From Caldilineales bacterium (GTDB lineage Bacteria; Chloroflexota; Anaerolineae; J102), in the NCBI GenBank assembly GCA_024102915.1, contig JAGFJG010000136.1:1-64000 (forward strand): DNA of 64,000 bases, in the 5' to 3' direction. Under the pieces are notes generated by a model, which was not told the DNA's origin, did not search any database, and saw only the letters and a list, made by a program, of their open reading frames with translations. Shown here in pieces: positions 1 to 9,682 of the stretch. Made by a program: the position numbers and the translations under genes. Within the stretch, counting starts at the first letter, position 1, and each line of letters starts with the position of its first letter.

Positions 1-3000
1 AGTACACCCACAGCGACAAACACTCCGACCCGCACCCCCACGACCACGCCAACCAACACACCAACCCACACCCCCACCAGCACCCCGACGGCGACGAATA
101 CGCCCACCAATACACCCACAGCGACAAACACTCCGACCCGCACCCCCACGAATACCCCGACCCGCACGCCGACCCCGACCAACACGCCCACCCGCACTCC
201 CTCCCCAACACCCACCGCCACGCCCACGCCGGTCGATCTCATCTTCACCGGCCAGGTGATCAGCGGCGGCACGCCTTTGTACAACTATCAGTACGTGCAA
301 ATCTGGGGCGTGAATGCCGGCGGCGTGCGCCAGGCTTTCCTCGCCAATGTCAAGGTGGACGGGCTCAGCGGCTTTTTCACCTGGCAGGCGGCTGACCTTG
401 TCCGTTATGCCGCCTATGATCTGCAACTGTCGCCCATCAACGGCTGGACGGCTTACGGGCCGATCTCGGCCACGCCTGGGCCGGGGGGACAGGTCTTTGG
501 CCCGGATTGGTTGCGCTATCCCTATGTCGGCAACAAGACCTACAGCGGCAGCGTGTTCGTCGTCAGCCTGACAGCGCCCACCAGCACGCCCAGCCCGACC
601 GCAACCGTGACGCCTACGCCCACGGCCACGCCCACAGCCCTCACCGAAATGCCGCAGCCAGGCCCGGACTACATCGTCAACACCACCGACGACACCGATG
701 ACGGCGTCTGTGGCGTGCTGCACTGCTCGGCCCGCGAGGCGTTCAATGCGGCGAATGGGAGCACGTTGGCGGCGCAAGCGAATACGGCCGCCGCCTCGGT
801 CAGCTTCGACGATTTGCCGGGCGCGACCATCCAGATTCTCAGCCCCCTGCCCGCCCTGACCGGACAGGTTCTGGTGGATGGCAGCAGCGGCCCCGGCGGT
901 AAAACCGAAATCGACGGCAGCCAGGCCGGGCAATCCGATGGCCTGGTGCTCACCGGCACGGGCAACATAGTCCAGGGCATGGTGATCAACCGCTTCAGCG
1001 GTAATGGCATCCTTTTGCAGGGCGGCGGCGGTCACACCCTGTCCGGCAATTTCATCGGCGTTTCCCGCAACGGCCAGTCCGATTTGGGCAACGGCAAAGC
1101 GGGCATCCTCGGCAACGGTTCCAGCAATAACGCCATCGGCGGCATCGACCTGGGCAGCAGCAACCTGGTTTCGGGCAATGCCAGCGCCGGTATCGACCTC
1201 AATGGCGGCAGTAATAATCGTATGCTCGGCAACTTCATCGGCGTCAACCGTGAGGGAACTACCGCCATCCCCAACGCCATCGGCATCCGCCTCAGCAATG
1301 CCTCCGGCAACACCATCGGCGGCACGGTCAGCGGCGCTCGCAACCTGGTTTCGGGCAATGCGGGCAATGGCGTGGAATTGCTGAACGGCAGCGACAACAA
1401 CATCGTGCAGGGCAATACCATCGGCCTGAATGGGGCGGCCAGCGCTGCCCTCGCCAACCAGACCGGCATCCTGCTCGACGATTCCAGTTCCAATCAGATC
1501 GGCGGCGGCAGCGGCGCAGCGACCAACACCATCGCCGGAAACCAGGGCTACGGCCTGCATCTGCGCAACGCTTCGTCGCTCAACACCGTGCAGGCGAACC
1601 GCATCGGCACGAACCTGTCGGGCGATGACTTTGGACAGGGATTGGATGGCGTGCGCATCGAAGACGCTTCCAACGAGAACACGATCGGCGGGCTGACCGG
1701 CGGCGCTGGCAACACCATCGCCTTCAACGCTGGCGTCGGCATCGTCGTGGACGCCAGCACCGGCAACACTCTGGCCGGGAATCTGATCTACAGCAACGGC
1801 GGCGGGGCCCAGGCAGCCGGTATCGCCAATGCCAACGGCGGGAATCAGGAAGTCACTCCGCCGAATCTCTCCGCTGCCGCCGGGGACGAAGTGTCCGGTT
1901 CGGCGCTGCCCGAATCACGGGTCGAAGTCTTCGGCGATGACGAAGAACAGGGACGCTTCTTCCTGGGCCGCACGCTGGCCGATGCCTTCGGGCACTTCGT
2001 TTTCAAGGGCGGGCTGAAGGGAGATCAGGTCACAGCCACCACCACCGACCAGACCGGGAACACCTCGGAATTCGGGTTAGCCATCCCGGTCGAGTCAGCC
2101 TGCCCCGACCCCTACGAGACCAACGACACCTGGACGCAAGCGACATCGACCACGCCGGGCGGCGAATATACGGCCTACATCTGCTCCTCGACCGACGTGG
2201 ACTACTTCAAATTGCCCGTGGCGCTGCTGGAAAAAGGCTCCATCGTCACCTTCCAACTCACCGACCTGCCGGCCGACTTCGACCTGGTGCTCTATCGACC
2301 CACCGACGACGCCACCGACCTGCGCCAAAACGATCTGCCGCTCACGCGAGCCAGCAATTACGACGTACCGGTGAAATCGCTGCCGCTGCAAAATGTGCCG
2401 CTGCAGAATGTACCGCTGCAGAATGTACCGCTGCAGAATGTGCCGTTGCAGAATGTGCCATTGCAAAACGTGCCGCTGCAGAATGTGCCGCTGCAAAATG
2501 TGCCGTTGCAGAACGTGCCGCTACAGAATGTGCCGTTGCAAAACGTGCCGCTCGTGGGCTTTTCCGTGCAGCCGGGACGACTCGATGAATCGATCACCGA
2601 CGTGGCTTTGAACGCCATCGACCACTACTCTGTGGCCGTCGTCGGGCATAATGGCGTGTTCTCGACCGAGCCCTATACCCTGACGATCTCCGTCACCCCG
2701 CCGCCGCCGCCGCCCGTATGCTCGCGCACGTTTGAATACGAGGGCACGCCCGGCGTCTCGTACACGCCCTGGGCTGACCAGACCGAGACCCTGATCCTCT
2801 ACGACCAGCGACGGATCGAGCGGCTTTATGGCCCGGACGACATCGGCAGCCAAAGCACACTCACGACCACATTGACGAACAATCTGCATCTGCTGGCCGA
2901 CCACGCCACGGTGAAAGGCGCCGTCATCGCCCTGGAAACCTACCCCGACGTGCAGGAAGCGTACGACGCCTGGGACAACGGCAATGTCTGCGTGGTCGCA

Positions 3001-5472
3001 GCGGCGAACGAGGTCACCTATCAAATCAAGCTGGTGATCGCCAGCCTGTTGAGCAATTACCCCAATGCCAAGAGTATCCTCATCGTCGGCAATGATGAGG
3101 TCGTGCCCTTCCGCCGCCTCAAGGACATCGTCGAGACCTCGAACGAATTCGAATACACCGGCCAGCTTCTGATCGACGCCGACACCGCCCTCTATTCGGC
3201 TTTCAGCCAGGGCTATCTGCTCACGGACGATTACTTCGGCGACATGGAGCCGACGCCGTACCAGGGCCGGCCGCTTTACGTGACCAATTACGGCCTGGGT
3301 CGTCTGGTGGAAAAGCCGGGCGAGATCAACGGCATGGTGGAGGAATATTTGGCGCGGGACGGCGTGCTTTCGGCCAGCACCGCCCTGGCCTATGGCTATG
3401 ACTTCCTCATGGACTCCACCGCCATCATCGCCGACGCTTTCGCCGCCGACGGCCTGATTAGCACGGTCGTCAACAACAATGTGTGGAGCGCCGACGATCT
3501 GCGCAACGACTTCCTGGGCAGCCGCCATGACCTGAACTCCATTGCCGCACATTTCTCACACTTCCTGCTGGAACCGGCGGATGTAAACCAGATCGGCGCG
3601 AGCGGCCTCTTCACCGCCACCGAAATCTCGCAGTCGCTTGTCGATCTCACCGGCACGGTCAACTTCTCGGTGGGCTGCCATTCCGGCTTGAACGTGTGCG
3701 ATATGTGCACGACCGACTTCGGCCAGGAGTTCAATTCCGATCTGGACTTCGCCCAGGCGTTCGCCCAAAAACAGGCGGTGTGGATCGCCAACTCCGGTTA
3801 CGGCTACGGCGACGATCTGGCCGCCACGTTGTCAGAGGAATTGATGAGCCGGTTCGCTCAGAATGCGGGGGCGATGCCCAGCATCGGCGACGCCCTGCGC
3901 CAGGCCAAGCAGGATTACGCCCTGTTGAGCATGGGCGGCTACGGACCTTATGACGAAAAAGCGCTGGCGGTCTCGACCCTCTACGGCATCCCCAGCTATC
4001 GCGTCGACGTGCCCGGCATTGGGCTGGCCAGCATGAGCGCCGCCACGAGCACGCCGAATTTCAACGTGCTGGCAACCGCCCGCCCCACCTCCGGTCTCGC
4101 CAAGAATACGATCGAGATCACCCCGACGTTCGAGTTGATCGAGACCGATAGCGGCAACTACTTCGCCGCTGACAATGGCTACGCCTCGCTGCTTTACAAT
4201 CCTATCCAGCCCCGCGTGGCGATCGACGTAACCGATGCGGAGGGCGAGGGCGTGTCGCACGGGGCGCTGCTGGTCAATGCCGCCTACACCGACATCCCCA
4301 ATTTTGACCCGGTGATCACCATGCCGGTGACGGAAACCGCCCGCTACGAACCGCAGTTCATGTACAATGGCTGGCAGCCGGATGTGCTGGCGCGCATCAA
4401 TCGTTTCGCCACGCCGCAGGGTTTGCGCGAGCGCCTGATCGTTACGCCCGGCCAATTCCTCTTCTCTGGCGTGATGGATGTGGCAGGAAACAACAATGTT
4501 GTCGGCGTGGAGCGTCGTTACGACAATCTCGTCTACGATGTCTATTACTCCGACTCGCCCGACTTCATCGAGCCGCTGATCGTGTCGGTCGGCGCTGTCT
4601 ACGAGGCGGGGGGCGAAACCCAGAATCTGAGGTTCTCAGTGCAGGCGGAAGACGATTCCGGCATCCAGCGCGTGGTCGCCACGTACACCGATGGTTCCGG
4701 CGAATGGCAGTCGCTCGACCTGGACTATGACCTGATCGCCAATCGCTGGACGGGAACGCTGGCGGACGTCGGCAATTCCATCCTGTTCATGGTGCAGGCG
4801 GTGGATGAGGCCGGCAATGTGTCCACATCGGCTGCCAAGGGCGACCTGTACGGCGTGGCGGCAGTGAGTGTGGCCGTTGATCCGACTTCAGCGGAGGAAG
4901 GCGATCCCATCAACTTCTCCGCCAACCCGGCCGGTTCCGGCCTGGGTGAGATCGTCGCCTCGCAATGGAGCTTTGGCAATGGCGTGGGTGTGCGAGACGT
5001 GCTGGAGACGACCTACATCTACCAGGACAACAGCGTCTACGTTGCCAGCATCGCCATGCAGGATGCGGATGGAGCGGTCGGCTCCGGCGCAATCACGGTG
5101 GATATCGCCAACGCCCCGCCTGAATTTGAGATCGCCCAGACGCCTTCCGGTCTGGTCGGCCGACCCGTCAGCCTGTCGCCGATCACCTTCACCGACAAGG
5201 GTGCGCTCGACACGCATACGGCAACGATCGATTGGGGCGATGGGACCCCGGTTTCGGTCGGCCAGGTCGTGCGCGATAACCAGGCTTCATCTCCCAGCGG
5301 CATGGTCGGCACGGTCACGTTCCCGGCGCACACTTACGGCAATGCGGACGGCTACATTGCGTCGGTCTGCATCCGCGACGACGACGGGGCCGACACCTGC
5401 CACGAGTTGGGCATCATCGTGAACGCCCCGGCGATCCGGTACTGGTTCCCGCTCTACTCGAACAACGGATAG
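1..5472 (+). CDS. Giant secreted multidomain protein with C25 (gingipain)-like peptidase domain, 5'-truncated by window edge
   Basis: The frame is open from base 1, so the true start lies outside the window; the in-frame GTG at 256 sits downstream of a Thr-Pro-rich stalk coded by 1-230 and is not the real start. Domains in order: Thr-Pro stalk; a small globular domain; a second Thr-Pro linker (about 580-650); a CSLREA-like motif with HCSAREA at about 720-740; right-handed beta-helix repeats rich in GN and IGG (about 950-1850); a PPC-type beta-sandwich (about 2100-2700) interrupted by 11 LQNVP repeats; a caspase-fold C25-like peptidase (about 2720-4030); and two PKD-like domains (about 4860-5430). 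Candidate catalytic residues are His at 3550 or 3559 (AHFSHF) and Cys at 3676 (VGCHSG). The protein ends in WFPLYSNNG. It is probably extracellular or surface-anchored. Substrate and processing are unknown. Confidence 0.85.
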   Translation, partial: STPTATNTPTRTPTTTPTNTPTHTPTSTPTATNTPTNTPTATNTPTRTPTNTPTRTPTPTNTPTRTPSPTPTATPTPVDLIFTGQVISGGTPLYNYQYVQIWGVNAGGVRQAFLANVKVDGLSGFFTWQAADLVRYAAYDLQLSPINGWTAYGPISATPGPGGQVFGPDWLRYPYVGNKTYSGSVFVVSLTAPTSTPSPTATVTPTPTATPTALTEMPQPGPDYIVNTTDDTDDGVCGVLHCSAREAFNAANGSTLAAQANTAAASVSFDDLPGATIQILSPLPALTGQVLVDGSSGPGGKTEIDGSQAGQSDGLVLTGTGNIVQGMVINRFSGNGILLQGGGGHTLSGNFIGVSRNGQSDLGNGKAGILGNGSSNNAIGGIDLGSSNLVSGNASAGIDLNGGSNNRMLGNFIGVNREGTTAIPNAIGIRLSNASGNTIGGTVSGARNLVSGNAGNGVELLNGSDNNIVQGNTIGLNGAASAALANQTGILLDDSSSNQIGGGSGAATNTIAGNQGYGLHLRNASSLNTVQANRIGTNLSGDDFGQGLDGVRIEDASNENTIGGLTGGAGNTIAFNAGVGIVVDASTGNTLAGNLIYSNGGGAQAAGIANANGGNQEVTPPNLSAAAGDEVSGSALPESRVEVFGDDEEQGRFFLGRTLADAFGHFVFKGGLKGDQVTATTTDQTGNTSEFGLAIPVESACPDPYETNDTWTQATSTTPGGEYTAYICSSTDVDYFKLPVALLEKGSIVTFQLTDLPADFDLVLYRPTDDATDLRQNDLPLTRASNYDVPVKSLPLQNVPLQNVPLQNVPLQNVPLQNVPLQNVPLQNVPLQNVPLQNVPLQNVPLQNVPLVGFSVQPGRLDESITDVALNAIDHYSVAVVGHNGVFSTEPYTLTISVTPPPPPPVCSRTFEYEGTPGVSYTPWADQTETLILYDQRRIERLYGPDDIGSQSTLTTTLTNNLHLLADHATVKGAVIALETYPDVQEAYDAWDNGNVCVVAAANEVTYQIKLVIASLLSNYPNAKSILIVGNDEVVPFRRLKDIVETSNEFEYTGQLLIDADTALYSAFSQGYLLTDDYFGDMEPTPYQGRPLYVTNYGLGRLVEKPGEINGMVEEYLARDGVLSASTALAYGYDFLMDSTAIIADAFAADGLISTVVNNNVWSADDLRNDFLGSRHDLNSIAAHFSHFLLEPADVNQIGASGLFTATEISQSLVDLTGTVNFSVGCHSGLNVCDMCTTDFGQEFNSDLDFAQAFAQKQAVWIANSGYGYGDDLAATLSEELMSRFAQNAGAMPSIGDALRQAKQDYALLSMGGYGPYDEKALAVSTLYGIPSYRVDVPGIGLASMSAATSTPNFNVLATARPTSGLAKNTIEITPTFELIETDSGNYFAADNGYASLLYNPIQPRVAIDVTDAEGEGVSHGALLVNAAYTDIPNFDPVITMPVTETARYEPQFMYNGWQPDVLARINRFATPQGLRERLIVTPGQFLFSGVMDVAGNNNVVGVERRYDNLVYDVYYSDSPDFIEPLIVSVGAVYEAGGETQNLRFSVQAEDDSGIQRVVATYTDGSGEWQSLDLDYDLIANRWTGTLADVGNSILFMVQAVDEAGNVSTSAAKGDLYGVAAVSVAVDPTSAEEGDPINFSANPAGSGLGEIVASQWSFGNGVGVRDVLETTYIYQDNSVYVASIAMQDADGAVGSGAITVDIANAPPEFEIAQTPSGLVGRPVSLSPITFTDKGALDTHTATIDWGDGTPVSVGQVVRDNQASSPSGMVGTVTFPAHTYGNADGYIASVCIRDDDGADTCHELGIIVNAPAIRYWFPLYSNNG
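3..151 (+). repeat. Thr-Pro-coding repetitive tract with a 108-bp-offset near-identical repeat
   Basis: A stretch of about 41 bases starting at 3 (TACACCCACAGCGACAAACA...) recurs at 111, exactly 108 bases (36 codons) later. Both copies keep frame and code for alternating Thr-Pro with Ala, Asn and Arg. This is a low-complexity, probably O-glycosylated-type stalk, and it suggests expansion by slippage or recombination. Confidence 0.8.
2386..2550 (+). repeat. Eleven tandem 15-bp units coding (LQNVP)11
   Basis: Eleven in-frame 15-base units code Leu-Gln-Asn-Val-Pro without any amino-acid change. The codons vary (CTG/TTG/CTA, CAG/CAA, AAT/AAC, GTG/GTA, CCG/CCA), so the peptide has been kept under selection rather than copied very recently. 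The array lies in a loop of the PPC-type domain of the giant secreted protein. Confidence 0.95.
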
Positions 5473-5715
5473 CAACAAATGACCAAGGGCTGGTGATCCG
5501 TCGAAATGGATCGCCAGCCACTCACAATGCCAGGATTTGCCAACTGCTAAGTCGAACGTTTGGAGGATAGTCGAAGAACGGGTTTTCAAAAATGTTGGGG
5601 ATTCGAAATGTATTGGCCAAGTCGAGGCTGCTTTTGGCGAACGAATACGTCTCAATAGTATTCAGTCCGGAAGTCGGCGGGCGCAAACCCGTCTCAAATA
5701 CGATCCCTCCCAAAT

Positions 5716-7662
5716 ATGCTCAAACGAACGCTTGCCCTTTCTCTGTTCATTATCCTCATCCTTCGCCAATTGGTTTGGACCGCCTCCGCTTCGGCCCAGG
5801 CGCGGGCGGCGATCAACGATAAACCGAATGTCCTGATCATCATGATCGATGACATGGCGGCCCTGCGCGACGTCTATGGCGAACAGGCGATCACGCCGAA
5901 TATGGATCGTCTGTTTGCCGAAAGCATGGTGTTCGAAGACGCTCACATCACAGCGCCTGTCTGCAATCCCTCGCGCATCAGCATACTCACCGGTTTGCGT
6001 CCTTCTTCCACGGGCATCACCAGCCTCGCCGCAGAACATGTGGATTGGCGCACCTACATGTCTGACCCGAACGGACTGGCCTATCAGAACTACGGGCCAG
6101 GCATCGGCCAGATCAAGACCCTTTATCAGCACTTCCGTGAGAATGGTTACTGGCTGGGCGGCGCCGGCAAGACTTTCCACAGTTATGAACAGTTGATCGC
6201 CGAACCCTGGGACAAACTCGCCATCTGGAAATTCTGGCCGGGAATTGGTTGGCCGCAAAGGATGCCGCTGCATGGTATGCCTGAATATCTGGCGCAGGCT
6301 TCGACAGTGGATGCGGATTGGGGCGCAATCGATGGAGAGGTGAATGCGAAAACCGGCCTTGTTTACACCGAAGAAGATTTACCGGATCATATCATTCTGA
6401 ACGATGGCCTTGACCTGCTCGCGTCTGCGCCGACCGACAAACCTTTCATGATCAGCGTCGGTTTCATGCTGCCGCATCTGCCCTGGTATGTGCCGCAGCG
6501 AATGCTCGATCTCTACCCGCTCGACCAGATCGATTTGCCCGAAACCCGGGCGGACGATCTGGCCGACATTCCGCCGGAAGGCGTGGAGTTGGTCTGGCAG
6601 GGCGGCAAGTATTCCGACCAGCAATACATCTTCGACGACGACTATCAGTGGCGTAAAGCCGTCGCCCACTATCTTGCCAGCGTCTCCTATGTTGACGAGC
6701 AGATCGGAAAACTGCTGACCGCACTCGACGATCAGGGCATCGCCGACAACACCATTGTCGTGCTTTGGAGCGATCATGGGTATCACATCGGTGAGAAAGC
6801 ACACTTGCAGAAATTGACCCTCTGGGATGTGAGTACACGTGTATCGTTCGCCATCAAAGTCCCAGGATTGACCATTCCCGACAGCAGCACGGACGCACTT
6901 GTTTCGGCTGTTGATTTGTTCCCCACTCTGGTCGAACTGGCTGGCTTGGACATGCCGACCGATTTTCCCAGGGATGGTCGCTCGCTTGTGCCGCTGTTAG
7001 CAAACCCGCAGGCGTATTGGCCCTGGCCGGCTATGACGACGCTCGGTCGATGGGGGTGGTCGCTCACAGATCGGGCGTCGTTACGCACACGAGGATGGAG
7101 CTACATCCGCTACGACTTGCCGAACACCGGCCCCAACAGGCAAGAAGAACTCTACATGCGAACGACTGACCCGCACGAATGGCGCAACCTTCTCTCTTCA
7201 CGCAACGGCAATCCGGCGACCTACGAGGGCGTTCGCCAATACATGGAATTGATTCTGCGGGGCCAGGTCAAGCCGGATAAACCGCCCACTGCCTCCGCCA
7301 AGACCCTGAGCGTCAGCGCCAACCTGAATACACTGATCAGCTTGAAAGGCAGCGACCCAAACGCCGACTTCCTCACCTTCAAAATCACCTCTATGCCCGT
7401 GAATGGACGCCTTTTCCAGAGTACGTCGGCGGGAAATCGAGGCGCGCCAATCTTGCAGACGGGCGCTTCTGTCAACACGACGCCCGGATGGACAGCGTAT
7501 GTGGTCTATGAGCCGGATGGGACGGCAACCACCGACTCATTCACTTTCGAAGTGAGTGATGGCCGCAATTCAGACACAGGCACGATTTCGATACATATGC
7601 GGCACGATACGATGACGACGCCAATGGTGCCGTTTATAATCTCAACATCGATGGCGCGCTAA
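5716..7662 (+). CDS. Secreted sulfatase (iduronate-2-sulfatase-like) with C-terminal cadherin/Ig-like domain
   Basis: Hydrolyses sulfate esters, probably on extracellular glycans. A hydrophobic signal peptide covers residues 1-28. The sulfatase core begins at PNVLIIMIDD (metal-binding Asp45-Asp46). The sulfatase signature is Cys83-Asn-Pro-Ser-Arg87, where Cys is the formylglycine precursor, followed by LTGLRPSSTG. A second metal-binding cluster, SDHGYHIGEK, lies near residue 352. After the sulfatase domain, residues of about 525-635 look like a cadherin-like/Ig-like module. The protein ends in VPFIISTSMAR. No clear Shine-Dalgarno motif precedes the ATG. The next gene begins directly after its stop (TAA-ATG), so the two are probably cotranslated. 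The exact substrate cannot be read from sequence. Confidence 0.88.
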   Translation: MLKRTLALSLFIILILRQLVWTASASAQARAAINDKPNVLIIMIDDMAALRDVYGEQAITPNMDRLFAESMVFEDAHITAPVCNPSRISILTGLRPSSTGITSLAAEHVDWRTYMSDPNGLAYQNYGPGIGQIKTLYQHFRENGYWLGGAGKTFHSYEQLIAEPWDKLAIWKFWPGIGWPQRMPLHGMPEYLAQASTVDADWGAIDGEVNAKTGLVYTEEDLPDHIILNDGLDLLASAPTDKPFMISVGFMLPHLPWYVPQRMLDLYPLDQIDLPETRADDLADIPPEGVELVWQGGKYSDQQYIFDDDYQWRKAVAHYLASVSYVDEQIGKLLTALDDQGIADNTIVVLWSDHGYHIGEKAHLQKLTLWDVSTRVSFAIKVPGLTIPDSSTDALVSAVDLFPTLVELAGLDMPTDFPRDGRSLVPLLANPQAYWPWPAMTTLGRWGWSLTDRASLRTRGWSYIRYDLPNTGPNRQEELYMRTTDPHEWRNLLSSRNGNPATYEGVRQYMELILRGQVKPDKPPTASAKTLSVSANLNTLISLKGSDPNADFLTFKITSMPVNGRLFQSTSAGNRGAPILQTGASVNTTPGWTAYVVYEPDGTATTDSFTFEVSDGRNSDTGTISIHMRHDTMTTPMVPFIISTSMAR

Positions 7663-8871
7663 ATGCGACGACTTTTCTGGCATGCGCTGATTGTCGTGGT
7701 TTTGATGCCGGTCACCATGCCTCGCATTCTGGTCGCTTCGGACACAGACGCTCGGATCACAGATGCCGACTCCTGGCCCCGCCTGGAACTGATCCCTTAC
7801 GCCGTTGGCTTCACCCAACCCGTCGCCGTCGCCAACGCTGGAGACGTCCGGCTGTTTGTGGTCGAGCAGGCAGGTCGGGTGAGGATCGTCAAGAGCGGCG
7901 TCGTATTGCCGACGCCATTTCTTGATATTAGTGGTCGGGTTAGTTGCTGCTCGGAACGAGGGCTGCTCGGCATCGCCTTTCCCCCAGGCTTCGCCGCCAA
8001 ACAGTATTTTTATGTCAATTATACGAACCTTGCTGGCGCGACCGTCGTCTCTCGCTTTCAGGTCAAGAGCGGTTCGCCCAATCTGGCCGACCCTGCCAGC
8101 GAGGAAGTGATTCTGACCATCGCCCAGCCGTACGAGAATCACAACGGCGGCGACCTGGCTTTCGGCCCCAATGACGGCTACTTGTACATCGGAACCGGCG
8201 ACGGCGGCTGGCGCGGCGACCCGCAAAATCACGGCCAGCGCACCAACACATTGTTGGGCAAAATGCTGCGGATCGACGTGGAATCAGGCCAGACGCCCTA
8301 CGCCATCCCGGCCAGCAATCCCTTCACCCAGACCGCCGGTTATCGTGGCGAAATCTGGGCCACCGGCCTGCGCAACCCCTGGCGGTTTTCGTTCGACCGC
8401 AGCAATGGCGACCTGTACATCGCCGATGTGGGGCAAAATCGCTATGAGGAAGTGAACTTCCAGGCCGGTTCGAGCACGGGCGGCGAAAACTACGGCTGGC
8501 GGCTGATGGAAGCCTCGCATTGCTACAACCCGGAAGCGTGCGACCCCGCCGGCCTGACGCTGCCGGTGGCCGAATACGATCATGGCCAGGGCTGCGCCGT
8601 CACCGGGGGCGTCGTCTATCGCGGTGGCTCATTTCCGGCCATGCAAGGTCTGTATTTGTACGGCGATTATTGCAGCGGCCGCATCTGGGGCTTGACGCGG
8701 GTCGGAGATGCCTGGCAGAACCAACAACTGGCACGCGCTCCGTTCTTGATCAGCGCTTTCGGCGAAGATGCACAGGGTGAAGTCTATGTGGCCGGGCTCA
8801 ACAATGGCGTGATTTATCGCATCGAAGATTGGCCGCCATTGTGGCTGCCCATGCAGTGGCGGGAGCCGTGA
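7663..8871 (+). CDS. Secreted PQQ-dependent sugar dehydrogenase (glucose/sorbosone dehydrogenase family)
   Basis: Probable periplasmic or extracellular six-bladed beta-propeller enzyme that oxidises aldose sugars using PQQ. An N-terminal signal segment (residues 1-25) is followed by the family pattern GFTQPVAVANAG, RLFVVEQAGRVRIV, FLDISGRV, ERGLLGIAFPPGF, NHNGGDLAFGPNDGYLYIGTGDGG and GLRNPWRFSFD, typical of GSDH/YliI-type proteins. Length (402 aa) is usual. The start abuts the sulfatase stop, and the 3' end overlaps the deacetylase start by 4 bp (GTGA). It ends in LWLPMQWREP, echoing the C termini of the two upstream secreted proteins. Confidence 0.88.
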   Translation: MRRLFWHALIVVVLMPVTMPRILVASDTDARITDADSWPRLELIPYAVGFTQPVAVANAGDVRLFVVEQAGRVRIVKSGVVLPTPFLDISGRVSCCSERGLLGIAFPPGFAAKQYFYVNYTNLAGATVVSRFQVKSGSPNLADPASEEVILTIAQPYENHNGGDLAFGPNDGYLYIGTGDGGWRGDPQNHGQRTNTLLGKMLRIDVESGQTPYAIPASNPFTQTAGYRGEIWATGLRNPWRFSFDRSNGDLYIADVGQNRYEEVNFQAGSSTGGENYGWRLMEASHCYNPEACDPAGLTLPVAEYDHGQGCAVTGGVVYRGGSFPAMQGLYLYGDYCSGRIWGLTRVGDAWQNQQLARAPFLISAFGEDAQGEVYVAGLNNGVIYRIEDWPPLWLPMQWREP

Positions 8872-9653
8872 TCCGACGGCTCTATCTCAGCCCGCATTTC
8901 GACGATGCCGTGCTTTCGTGCGGCGGCCTGATCGCACAGCAGACCGGGCAAGGCGACGATGTTCTGGTGGTGACGATCTGCGCGGGTCACCCCAGCGGTC
9001 GGGAACTCAGTCCCTTCGCCGAGTTCCAACACCAGCGCTGGCTGGAGCGTTTCCCTGACTCCGACCTTGTGCAATTGCGCCGGGCGGAGGACGAGGCCGC
9101 ATGCCAGCGCCTGGGAGCCCGGCTGCATTTTCTGCACGAACTCGATTGCATTTATCGCGTCGCCCCAGATGGCCGCTGGATGTATGACACCGAAGAAGCG
9201 CTGTGGGCAGACCTGCACCCGGACGAGGATGACCACGCCCTGGCCGAAGCGTTGAGCCAGACGATCTCCGATTTTGCACCGGACGCCATCTATGCGCCGC
9301 TGGCCGTCGGCAACCACGTCGACCACCAACGCATCCGGGAACGAGCGCTGTCGCTGGCAAATGCGGGACATCCCATATGGTTTTACGAGGACTACCCCTA
9401 CAGCGAAAAACCCGAAGCGGTATGGCGAGCGCTCAACCGGCCCGTCCCCGGTTTTTGGCAGCGTTATCCGCAGTACTTGACAACATCCCAGGCTGATGCC
9501 AAGATGGACGCAATCGCTTGTTATGAGAGCCAGTTGGGAGTGCTGTTCGCCGGGAAGATGTGCGAGCGCGTCATGACTCACCTTGCACGGGTCGGAGCGC
9601 CGTCATTGGCGGAGGTTCTTTGGAAGCTGGCGCAACCGTCCAACCACAGTTAA
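8868..9653 (+). CDS. PIG-L family deacetylase (LmbE-like)
   Basis: Predicted zinc-dependent N-deacetylase acting on N-acetylglucosaminyl-type conjugates. The LmbE signature SPHFDDAVLSCGG (His10, Asp12, Asp13) lies at the N terminus and the second metal-binding block GNHVDHQR near residues 148-155. GTG at 8868 is chosen because it overlaps the upstream stop as GTGA and places the signature at the usual distance; an in-frame TTG at 8829 lies deep in the upstream gene. There is no signal peptide, so it is cytoplasmic. The natural substrate is unknown. Together with the sulfatase and sugar dehydrogenase it suggests glycan processing. Confidence 0.85.
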   Translation: MIRRLYLSPHFDDAVLSCGGLIAQQTGQGDDVLVVTICAGHPSGRELSPFAEFQHQRWLERFPDSDLVQLRRAEDEAACQRLGARLHFLHELDCIYRVAPDGRWMYDTEEALWADLHPDEDDHALAEALSQTISDFAPDAIYAPLAVGNHVDHQRIRERALSLANAGHPIWFYEDYPYSEKPEAVWRALNRPVPGFWQRYPQYLTTSQADAKMDAIACYESQLGVLFAGKMCERVMTHLARVGAPSLAEVLWKLAQPSNHS

Positions 9654-9682
9654 CCATTTTCCACATTCACATTCGAGGTACC

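Noticed and set aside
2386..2550. Possible CRISPR-like array
   Set aside because: The 15-bp units are contiguous without spacers and in frame; this is a coding repeat.
2095..3552. Long antisense open frames across the giant protein gene (e.g. 343 aa)
   Set aside because: They lie opposite a strongly coding, GC-rich gene and show no family features; GC-rich DNA often leaves the antisense frame open.
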